64,000 nucleotides of DNA from Zygaena filipendulae (taxonomy: Eukaryota; Arthropoda; Insecta; Lepidoptera; Zygaenidae), in contig OU015657.1 in NCBI GenBank assembly GCA_907165275.2, forward strand, positions 13,167,001 to 13,231,000, written 5' to 3'. The position numbers and the translations under genes are program-made. The first letter of the stretch is position 1, and each line of letters begins with the position of its first letter. This document shows, one piece after another, positions 11,795-20,690 of this stretch. The notes beneath the pieces are model-generated. The model did no database searches and was not told where the DNA came from. It saw only the letters and a program-made list of their open reading frames with translations.

Positions 11795-12037
11795 TATATT
11801 ATTTATCTATACCAGCGGAGTTAGCCAAGTTGACATTCTACATTCGCTGACGCATAGAAAACATAAGTAACGAATCGTCGTGACACTTGGTCAGCCAATC
11901 AGAACTCTAGTTTTCAAATGGTTACGTAAAATTAGAGTTTTGATTGGCTGGTCAAAGTTTTCTATTCTAGTTTTCTATGCGTTAACGATTTTAGAATATC
12001 AACTTGGCTAACCCCGCTGAATAGATAAATAGTATAA
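11795..12037. mobile_element. Foldback inverted-repeat element
   Basis: Nearly the whole element is a palindrome with arms of about 110 bp. The left arm carries TTATCTATACCAGCGG, GTTAGCCAAGTTGA, ACGCATAGAAAAC and CAGCCAATCAGAACTCTA; each reappears inverted in the right arm in mirror order (TAGAGTTTTGATTGGCTG, GTTTTCTATGCGT, TCAACTTGGCTAAC, CCGCTGAATAGATAA). No ORF is present. The superfamily is unresolved because no target duplication is obvious. Confidence 0.7.
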
Positions 12038-12389
12038 CAGTATTCTTTATCAATCAACATTAAATCGAGTTCTATGTCGTGTTATAATTTAATCACTAAC
12101 ACGCCTTTGTATTTGCACGCAAATTCTTGGCTCTATTAGTAGAGTTTACAAAGAAACATTAAATACGTTAATGACGCCATATTGCGGAGTGCGCCCGCGC
12201 ATCCAGCCGCCGGCGCTTTGATCTCCTTGACGTGGGATAGCGCAATCAGACAGACATGCCATTTTGATAAATTTCATTTGAATTTTATAATTTGTCATAA
12301 AATTTGTGATTTAAGTTGATATTATAACAACGCCACTAAGTATAGATTATAGTGAGCATTGTCATTGCATAGTAAATACGGTCGTCATA
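12038..12389. other. Unique DNA
   Basis: A GC-rich patch (about 12180-12245) lies in AT-rich sequence. Nothing else was recognised. Confidence 0.4.
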
Positions 12390-12948
12390 GAGCGGGCGTA
12401 CACGGACTGCTCGAGCAGTTAACGGCTGACCGACGTACACGGACCGCTCGAGCGGTCGGCGTTGACTGCTTGAGCAGTCGGTTTTTGACTGCTCGAGCTG
12501 TCTCTACCAACCGCTCGAGCAGTTGAATTTCTACCGCAGTCTAGTCATGGATTCTGACGAGGAAGCACTGCTTTTGCTGATTCTGCTCAAGCGGAGACGA
12601 CGGCGGCGACGTCAAAAGAGAAAATTTTCGGTTCATCCAATTTTGGAATTAAGAGAACAACATGGACAATAGACGCCGCGAGGCCAGAAGAGAAGGGAGG
12701 GGGAGGTCGTAGAGCTGTCGACTGCTCTAGAGCCGCCGACGGCTTGAGCAGTCAGTGTATGCCTCGCGACTGCTCGCGAGCGGTCGACAGCACGATGGAA
12801 TTTCATCATGTAGTTGACGGCTTGAAGTGGTCGCGACTGCTCGAGCAGTCGTGTGTACGGCAGCGAATGAATGGCTATAGTTCACCGCGCGGTCGCGGCT
12901 TCAAGCAGTCGGTCATAACTGCTTGAAGCAGTCCGTGTACGGCTGGCC
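12390..12948 (+). mobile_element. Harbinger-like non-autonomous element with palindrome array
   Basis: The ends are GAGCGGGCGTACACGG at left and, inverted, GGCCAGCCGTACACGG at right, continuing into a near-identical ACTGCTCGAGCAGTTA-type palindrome on both sides. ATA flanks both ends (12387-12389 and 12949-12951), a possible 3-bp target duplication. About a dozen copies of a 14-16 bp palindrome based on GACTGCTCGAGCAGTC fill both ends; they are likely transposase binding sites. The centre holds a short ORF resembling the start of a PIF/Harbinger nuclease. The assignment to Harbinger is inferred from that ORF and the 3-bp duplication. Confidence 0.65.
12547..12672 (+). pseudogene. Remnant N-terminus of Harbinger-like nuclease (41 aa)
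   Basis: The 41-codon frame starts with MDSDEEALLLLILLK, continues with seven arginines and ends SVHPILELREQHGQ before TAG. PIF/Harbinger nucleases typically begin with an acidic and leucine-rich stretch, a run of arginines and a short W/S-V-x-P motif; those nucleases are over 300 aa, so only the first tenth is present. The catalytic DDE domain is absent. The stop directly after HGQ suggests an internally deleted derivative. Confidence 0.5.
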
Positions 12949-14488
12949 ATATAGCGAACGATCGTCTTGTCAATTAGGCAGATTGCATGTAAAAGCATAT
13001 AAAAGCATGTAAAAATATGCACATAAAACCATCACCAACATTACTTCTCTTTATACTCTAATAGGGCAATAAATTTTTAAAACAATTTTTCATAATTTCT
13101 GCCTACATAATACATTATATAAAGAAGCTTTGTGTATATTTTCAACTATCTAGACCTAACGATTTGGACTGCGAGCTGATCGCGTTAATGGACTGATCAG
13201 CTTCTCTTTTTACCTAAATTATTATTATTTGGAAGAGTTGGTTTCATTTACGTATTTGACGAGAAAAATTTAATTTCACGTTCCTTGTCCCTAATATAAA
13301 CAATAAGTGTAAAGCATACACACACACACACACACACACACACGCACGCACGCACGCACGCACAAAAGTAACACAATAGACCCAGCATGACATTCATATT
13401 GGAATAAGTAGTCTTATTTCTCTGTCCATTCTCACAGGATCTTATTAATCCTAAGTCCAAGATTATTCGCCACCGTGATTATTCAAATGCCTGTCGATAA
13501 AACCACTCGCGTGCCACAAACGCGTCGCTGCGATAAACGTCTTAACGCATCTGTTTTATGTTTATTGTTTACTCTATGAGCGGTTTTAGTGCGACACTTA
13601 GCCGAGTGCCAACCTTGAAATTACGAGCGCTAATTACAGTTATCCTGAGCATTTTAGTGTTGTGTTTGATATTGTGTTAAATAATAGTTAATGAGCTGTT
13701 TTGACGTGTCCACAAATATCCTACATATTCTGTCTAAGAACAGAAAACGGTAGGTGAAATAATGAAGAGTAGTTATGGAAGCGCTATGTTTTTCATATTC
13801 AAGATAAATACCATAGATGGTTATAGTTTTGATGGGATATGAGTTGACGTCAAAATTTATAAGCATTTACCAAAAAAAGCATTGAAAATCTTTCGCTTTT
13901 TCAAATATTTTTAGGTCGGGGTCTTTCCTAAACCACCGAATTGGTAAGTCGATCATTCAGTTTCAAAATTTCGTGTCTATAATTTACAACGTAAGCCCTT
14001 CGTTACAGCTCTTCGGAGCCCTGAGCGCCCGTCACTCCGGCCGAGACGTGATACCTGACTGAAATTTGCAAAAGGCGACCATCTCAACCCATCGCAATAC
14101 TTTAATTAACGACTGCCGTTATTGGATGTTCATAATCAGGTACCGTCTACTGTGGTATTCAGTCTTTCTCGGTGCAAGTAGAACGGTCATTGTCAGTATA
14201 TCGTCATCTGATATTAGAACCGAATGAAGATGTATTTTCACTATTTCCCCGTCATGTTCCTATCACACATATTTTTAAATTATTTTCAAGTTAAAAAAAA
14301 ATGAAACACGAGTCACACAAAAACCCTTTCGTAGTGCACGACTACACCCAAAAAGTAAGTCCTCGGTAAAATTCTAAAACGCACCGGTCATAAAAGTAAT
14401 GTGGATTGGGGGTAGTGTGTCAATTAGTTATGCTTCTGTTCCATAAGTTTAAAAATGGTAACGGTATAATTTAATGTCACTCATCTTA
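12949..14488. other. Unique DNA
   Basis: Includes the microsatellite listed separately and otherwise nothing recognised. Minus-strand frames 13248-13460 (over the microsatellite) and 13654-13866 are low-complexity or AT-rich and are not called. Confidence 0.4.
13317..13365. repeat. (AC)n(GCAC)n compound microsatellite
   Basis: A run of CA dinucleotides passes directly into about five GCAC units. The change of unit in mid-array suggests a C-to-G substitution that was then copied by slippage. Confidence 0.9.
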
Positions 14489-14982
14489 TGCTACGTTCAC
14501 ACGCGCGCCGTGCAGCCCGGCGGGCTGCCTGGCGGGCTGCGCGGCATGCAGCCCGTCCCGGGCCGGCGGACATTCAAGCTGTTTACACGCACGCCGTCGT
14601 GTCAGTCAGTGCCAGAATGGCGAGCAGCGAGGATCTCGGTGTTGTTGCTGCCATATCCTTTGGCTTAACTTATTTTTATTGGAAAAAGGAACAAAATTAT
14701 GAACGATTGTAATATCCGATCGTAGCGACTTTCTTAGCAACGTTGAATGAAGATCCACTCGTCGCGAAAGCGCGGGACAGACTAACTGCCCGCGCGCGTG
14801 TAAACAGTCACCGGGCGCCCGCACATTCATCCTTTGAACTTTGCCAAAAAACCGACACTTGCCCGATTCGCGGCATTCACGTTCACAGGCGCGTTCACGG
14901 GCTCGGGCGTACCGTTTACACGCTCGTGAATGTGAATGTGCACGTTGAATGTAGAGTTGAACGCACGCGTGTGAACTTACCA
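14489..14982 (+). mobile_element. Harbinger-like non-autonomous element, TTA target duplication
   Basis: The left end TGCTACGTTCACACGCG matches, inverted, the right end CGCGTGTGAACTTACCA at 14966-14982. TTA flanks both sides (14486-14488 and 14983-14985), the 3-bp duplication typical of PIF/Harbinger transposons. TTCACACGC or TTTACACGC variants recur inside near both ends (for example GTTTACACGCACGCC near 14581 and CGTTTACACGC near 14912). The interior keeps a 31-codon ORF and is GC-rich. Confidence 0.7.
14617..14712 (+). pseudogene. Residual 31-aa ORF of Harbinger-like element
   Basis: The frame reads MASSEDLGVVAAISFG, then LTYFYWKKEQNYERL and TAA. Its position inside a TTA-flanked element, and its layout of a short acidic start, a hydrophobic stretch and basic residues, match the N-terminal leader of Harbinger nucleases. 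The basic cluster is weak and no catalytic part remains. Other frames across this region are GC-driven chance frames. Confidence 0.4.
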
Positions 14983-15039
14983 TTAGACTGAACGAATCTA
15001 TCTACTATCTTTAAACAACCAATTCTTGTAGGTATATAA

Positions 15040-15270
15040 ATACATTATATATATATATATAGTCTGAATCTCGGAAACGGCTCGAACGATTTTCATGAAA
15101 TTTATTATGCAGGGGGTTTCGGGGGCGATTAATCGGTTAAGGTTTCATTTTTAGACGACTTAGTTTTTTCCGGGTTTTTAGGCAATGAGAAATGAGTGTT
15201 TGGTACTGCTTTTCTACTTAACAACAGATGGCGCTACGTGCGAAGCTCGGTCGTCCAGATATTTAATAAC
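15040..15270 (+). repeat. Dispersed repeat with TCTGAATCTCGGAAACGG head
   Basis: It contains TCTGAATCTCGGAAACGG, CGATTTTCATGAAATTT, GGGGTTTCGGGGGCGAT and an end around AGCTCGGTCGTCCAGATATT. This looks like a frequent lepidopteran non-autonomous repeat. A second fragment with CCAACGATTTTCATGAAATT and GGGGATTTCGGGCACC lies at about 61755-61830, inside a Helitron-like composite. Confidence 0.5.
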
Positions 15271-15597
15271 TAAACTGACAACTGACCCAGATGAAACAGC
15301 ATGAATCAAGCTAGCACAGTAATACTCGTTGTAAACTTGAGTGGTCACAGTGTGAACGTTGCCCTTAATGAAGGGCTGGTCGGACGGCCACCAATCTCGA
15401 CGAGCTCACTAATTGCGGTGCCCGCTAAGCTAGCCTATCTGTCAGTTGTTCCAATCAAATTTGCCTAAAACTCTCGCCAACCCTCAAAAGTCTTGTCGTT
15501 TGCTGTAAATAAATTGGTCTCTCAATTTAATATACTTTTGCCTGTTCTCTGTCAAGTAGATGATTATCACCAAAATCATTAAAATACGAGTATATTA

Positions 15598-15787
15598 CTA
15601 GCTATTTCCCGCGATTTTACCCGCGTTAATTTCAGGGTTCTCGAGGGGATTCCGTGATAAAAAGTGCTCTGTGATCTTCTCTGTGCCCCTGGCATGTTGT
15701 ATGCAAAATTTCATGATGATCGGTTGTGTAGTTGCGGCGTGAAAGCGTAACAAACAAGAAATAAACTCACACTTGAATTTATACCTA
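15598..15787 (-). mobile_element. Helitron-like element
   Basis: Minus-strand copy ending CTAG (15598-15601 inverted) next to an A, thus CTAG|T on the element strand. It shows ACGCTTTCACGCCGCAACT, GCATACAACATGCC and the CGCGGGTAAAATCGCGGG hairpin. Confidence 0.7.
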
Positions 15788-17328
15788 CTCATGACGTATA
15801 TTCAAAAAGCGTACCTACTGAGATAATCTTAGGCTACATGTGATGCTAAAAGGGCGCCGTTTCAGCAAAAGGCTGTAGTAGAAAACCTCAGTAGTGATTT
15901 TTAGCAGTGCCAAAGCTCATAGAACTGTTAAATATATGTATACATGTGGACAGTGTACACAAACATATAATTATAGGTGTCTATAGGAATCGACAAAATG
16001 TGTCCACATAGGAAAGGATCTTAATGACGCAGCGCACGGCACTAGGTTATCCTTGTCCAGTTATCGCTTGCTACAGCATATCGTCAGTCCCATCATAAGG
16101 GAAGTCCGTTTTTTTATGATTGACGCATGATAGACACCAAGTCTGCTATTTTCGTTAGTGTATTTCAAAACTCTTTTCTTTAATACTACAAATATTAAGC
16201 TTTAGTTATAGAAAAACACGGACAAGTTCATGAAACCACTTCGTAAATTTCTTTCAGCAGTTACCTAACTAGCTATTCGAAAACATGTCATGTCATGCAG
16301 AATATAAAGGTGATAATTTGCCGACAAAATTGATCACTATCACAGAGATATAGAGCGTCGATTATTAAATCAACGGCAATAGTTAACGTGTTCATTAAAC
16401 TTATTTATTGAATCTTACATTACGGCCCACGCGCCGAATATTTGGTTTAAAAAGTGGTTTTAGGGTTCCTTATGCGACCTGTGAACCCTTTGTCAGCCCG
16501 ATTGCGTTATTGTGATCGTATGACACATTGATATGCAAAATACCCAAGATACGCAAAAACGTCGTCAAAAAAGAATCACTAACTCATTTGTGAAAAATCT
16601 GTAGTTCTTTTCGGTTTAGTCAAGTTTTTTTAAAACAGCTTTATATTAGCTATAAAACAGCTATATATAGTATATATAAGAAACTTTTAATAAAAGTTTC
16701 TTTGACAATGCGAAGTTATTTTTTTTTTCACACGGAACCCTGCATTAGATTCCTTGGAATTTCCCTTTTTTTACTCTGAATAGTGTTTGTAATTGAATTA
16801 TTGCATTCCACATATCCACGACCTATGCAGCCATCTTTATCGAGCGTGGAAACAGTTGTATGGAACAAGTTTATGTTGCTTTTAGTAGCACATCACAAGA
16901 AATATAATATTATTAGTACTCTGCATTGTTTCACAAAAAATGAGCTTTTCCTTTTGTTATTTTAAAGTTGGTAATAATTTATTGGCTAAAAAATGTCTTT
17001 TCGACACGATCTTTCAAATGAAAATTGTGTTTTGAAATAATATGCATACTGTAGGTATGTACCATTTTTCGACTCACTTATGCCACAAAAATAAAATCTT
17101 AGTAAAATGGGACCACTTAATTTGGAAGTTATCTACCATATTTTACATATTTGTTTATATTTTATATATTTTTATTTGTATATGGTACGATATATCATAA
17201 GAATCTTTTCCTTCAACACCATTCATAAAGGTCATACCTACAGGCTCTGACTAACAGCGAAGTTTCACCATTTTCGCAAATGAAAATTTCCCCCATTTGT
17301 GAATGTGAAAAATGCAAATAAGTGTGCG
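15788..17328. other. Unique AT-rich DNA
   Basis: No gene is supported. Weak similarity to a frequent dispersed repeat is seen at 16455-16500 (TAGGGTTCCTTATGCGACC) and at 16732-16745 (ACACGGAACCC). Nothing else was recognised. Confidence 0.4.
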
Positions 17329-17485
17329 TTTACAATAGCAACGGGTCGGCGAAGCCGCGGGCGGCCGCCGCCTCAATCTGTCACGCGAGCTGTCAGCTGT
17401 CACGCGCCGAGTCAACTGCGACGGCTGTCAAGTGTCAGCGCCGCGGCTGATTGCGGCGACACCTCAGCCGTTGTTTTCACCTGGG
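17329..17485. promoter_or_regulatory. GC-rich island with five TGTCA sites
   Basis: TGTCA occurs at 17379, 17391, 17398, 17426 and 17433, with AGCTGTC repeated back to back, in a CpG-rich stretch with GCGGCCGCCGCC. TGTCA/TGACA is the core site of TALE homeodomain proteins such as Homothorax. A GC-rich first exon is the alternative; the frame 17299-17604 has no recognised domain. Confidence 0.3.
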
Positions 17486-17743
17486 GGACAACACAGCGGG
17501 AAATTAAAAAAAAAAAAAACGAAGTCTCTCTTTTTTCTTTTTTTATTTCGGGCGTCATGTGCAGCCAGCAACGTTTGGTGATAGATAAAATTTATTTTTC
17601 CTAGTATATAGAGATAATGTGTTCACTCTGTATGGTCCAGTGGTCAGCGAATCCAACTGTTACGTCTTGTCGCGTGGTTTATTCCCGCGCTGCAATAGAG
17701 AATTATAAGACAAACATATATATTTATGTTTCCCTGATTCTAA

Positions 17744-18154
17744 GGTCCGTATTCCAAAAGGTTACTCAAGTCATGAATCTAGTTTTAAAACTAATTTCAA
17801 GTGAAGCTTTAATTTTAGAACCTTACTTGAAACGAGATTCATCAATCAACAATCAGCTAAGTTATTTCCTTATTCTAGAACGACGCTTGATTACTAATCT
17901 ATACTCAAGCAAAGATTTGATCTTTGTTTACGTCTGTCATGTCAAGACCACTCAACCAATCAGAGCTCAAAATCTCTTCTCAAGACTAGTTTCAACTGAT
18001 TAGAACCAGAGTTCAGAATCTCTACTAAAGACTAGTTTCAAGTGATTAGAACTTAAAACGCATTCTATAATAAGATGTACGCTTGAGTTATGATTTGAGC
18101 TTAAAACTAATCTCGAGAGAAACGTGATCTGAGTCACCTTCTGGAATACCGACC
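17744..18154. mobile_element. Inverted-repeat element with TAA duplication (Harbinger-like MITE)
   Basis: The ends GGTCCGTATTCCAAAAGGTT and, inverted, GGTCGGTATTCCAGAAGGTG continue matching to ACTCA, giving about 25-bp terminal repeats with few mismatches. TAA flanks both ends (17741-17743, 18155-18157). The centre holds two tandem ~46-bp units with AAGACTAGTTTCAA and TGATTAGAAC (about 17967-18053). The 128-codon frame 17617-18003 runs across the element edge and is not a gene. Confidence 0.7.
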
Positions 18155-18157
18155 TAA

Positions 18158-18927
18158 GTGTTTAGCAATACGTATTGTATACATTCTGACACCCATTGTA
18201 AAATTTCTGTTTAGTTTGAGACCAGGTGGTGAATTATTGATTTAATCTCATCTACATATATTATCACGTCATTACTAGGTGTTCGTTTACCTAAGTTTAA
18301 TTAAAACTTACGTTCTTTATTGCACGTTGCAAGGTTGGTATAATTCGCTCGTCAAGTCATAAGGAAGTCGTCCATTATTGTGTTTAGCGAACCGCTAGAT
18401 GCACCTTAAAATCAAATGTCAAAACAAACCAACGCACACTCGAAACGCAATTAAAAAGGAGTTATTACGACTGCAACTCGTTGCGAAACGTAACTCACCT
18501 CGAAATCTACGATAACCGCTTCAGAAGCGACACACGCATCTAGTACGAGTTAATTTATAAAATTAAAATATTACGACGCACATTGTTTTAACGAACGCGC
18601 TGTAAACACCTTGCGGGGAACGAGCCAAGATTTTTTGGCAAAAGTCCGAGCATTTTTTTGGTCGTTAGAAATAAATGACATTTTGTCTCAGGTAATCTGT
18701 TATAAATATAAGAGTAACACGGAGATCGAACGAAACAGCTGTTTCCTACAACGTTTAGAGTTTGTTCTAGTATTTTATTTAATGAGGAGGCGGTATCCTT
18801 TTAGCGTTACAGCGCGAATGTATCCGTAAATATTTTTTGATAATTAATTTTGTCGCGAGAGTTATTTGTTTACTTTACACATTTTATTAATAAAAAACGG
18901 ATGGTGGACTAGCCTTGTGCCAGTTAG
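18158..18927. other. Unique DNA
   Basis: No repeat ends or supported coding exon. The frame 18611-18829 lacks a recognisable domain. Confidence 0.4.
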
Positions 18928-19236
18928 GCCTCTATTCGCAGCCGCTGCGTGCGATCTCTACGAGTAGACGCTACGCGAGGTCTCTACGAGTAGACACTAC
19001 GCGAGGTCTCCCCCCTGACGCTACGTGTATTCTCTACGAGCGGACGCTACGTGCGGCATCTACTCGTAAATGCTACTTGCGGTCTCTACTTGTGGACGCT
19101 ACGCGCGGACTACACTAGCAGTTGCTACGTGGATCTCTACGTGTGGACGCTACGCGCGGCCTCTACTCGCAGATGCTACGTGGGATCTCTACGAGAAGAG
19201 AGTATGCGAAGCCTCTACGCGCAGACTCTACGCATA
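18928..19236. repeat. CpG-rich minisatellite, ~25-bp unit
   Basis: About 12 units of 23-28 bp, each close to TCTCTACGAGTGGACGCTACG plus GCGG. From about 19031 the units alternate between a GTGGACGCTACGCGCGG type and a CTCGCAGATGCTACGTG type, giving a higher-order period near 51 bp. Because stops are rare in the unit, several overlapping frames stay open across the array; they are products of the repeat. Confidence 0.85.
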
Positions 19237-20600
19237 AAACAAACGCTATTTATGTCAGTAGTAAGACTGAGCAACGAAGAACAAATAAACTTTTTAGCTC
19301 GAAACGTGTCATACTTTATTAAAAATCTTACTTGTACGTTTTCATTAATACTTATCATTCATCATTAATTTGATGACATCGAACTAAGGTGTGTAGGTAT
19401 ACATCTATATTGTGCAGTATGTCTTGGTATGTAGTGCCACGTTTTCCCCTCTTTAACTGCAACCTGGCTATCGGATTGCAATTTACCGGGCGAATATTAT
19501 CGCGGATAAAAAATATCATGCCCCGGGGAAGGGACGGGGAACCTTACCCGGGACTGCTCGGATTCCCGGTGCGAGGGAAACCAGAGATGTGGAATTTATC
19601 CGGTTCTCGAATATTAAGTGTATTCATGCTTTTTAATTAATAATTTTTTTCGTTTATCTTAAATTTAACCGATTAAAAAAAAGCAAAGTTGTGTCGCAAT
19701 TCATCTAAAATTTCAAAAAAACATTCGGCAATTTTTTTATGATTATTTTATTACAACACAATGTATTTGTGGGAAGGTATGTATAAAATAATAATATTTA
19801 TTCATTTAAGCGAGCTTTTTCTGGTTTAAGAATCTTTATTATCCTCAAAAGATTAATACAATCACTTACATGAGAATATACGAACATAATTATAACAAAA
19901 AGTAGTGAGCGGTAGGTAGAATACTTATAATAATTTATTAAGTAGGTAGGTACTCGTACCTATCCATTATTAAAGTTAGGAGGTAGTTATGCGGCAAATA
20001 GGTAACAATAACATTCACTTCACAATGCATCACTATTTCGGTAAAATAATGCACGTGGAATTCACATGCATTTGTAGCTAGAATGTTATAATTTTATTTT
20101 ATTTATCGCGGATACATTCAAAATTAGACTCATTAACTAGAAATTTCACAGATACAAAGCCGATTCCAAAGAACTATTATCACAACATTAAAAAAATTAG
20201 CGCAACGTGAATTCAAGGCAAAAGTGAAGTGAAATATTATTCACACAGTTACAGAATCTCCATACAAGTTTACAGAGAAAGGCATTGGTAACTAAGATAT
20301 AAAATCTTTGTTAATAACTAGATATGACAAAAGTAGAATACACATAAAATTATCCCACATATGAAATAAGTAAATGAAAGCTATAAGAATTAACAAATAG
20401 AGGTGTACGTATCAAATCTAGAACATTTAGGTATTATGTAATTACTCATTACCTAGTACCTATGTATTATTAAAATCATTACGATGAAGCTATAGAATAC
20501 AGAAAAAACAATAGAAATGGCCCCCTATTAAAGTAGGCAAAAAACTATAAACTTGATTTACTTATACTTAATTTATAAACATATATATGTATTATAATAA
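19237..20600. other. Unique DNA
   Basis: A GC-rich stretch lies at about 19480-19600 (CCCCGGGGAAGGGACGGGG and neighbours); the rest is AT-rich. No gene is supported. Confidence 0.4.
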
Positions 20601-20690
20601 TTATTATATTTGCATTTTTATAGTATAGTTTTAAATATGTATATAGGAGTGTGTACATACAGCATGGTCGATTTTATTGGCACTTTCTGC

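Noticed and set aside
13248..13460. A 70-codon minus-strand frame with CVCVCV repeats
   Set aside because: It is translation of the CA/GCAC microsatellite.
14606..14983. A 125-codon minus-strand frame and overlapping plus frames
   Set aside because: All lie in the GC-rich non-autonomous Harbinger-like element; Arg/Ala/His-rich composition reflects base content.
16501..16745. A further copy of the 28438-type repeat
   Set aside because: Only two short matches (GGGTTCC, CGGAACCC) remain; too little for a call.
17617..18003. A 128-codon plus-strand frame
   Set aside because: It crosses the border of the TAA-flanked element and has no domain or start context.
18915..19368. Three overlapping open frames of 66-105 codons
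   Set aside because: They run over the minisatellite; open frames follow from its stop-poor unit.
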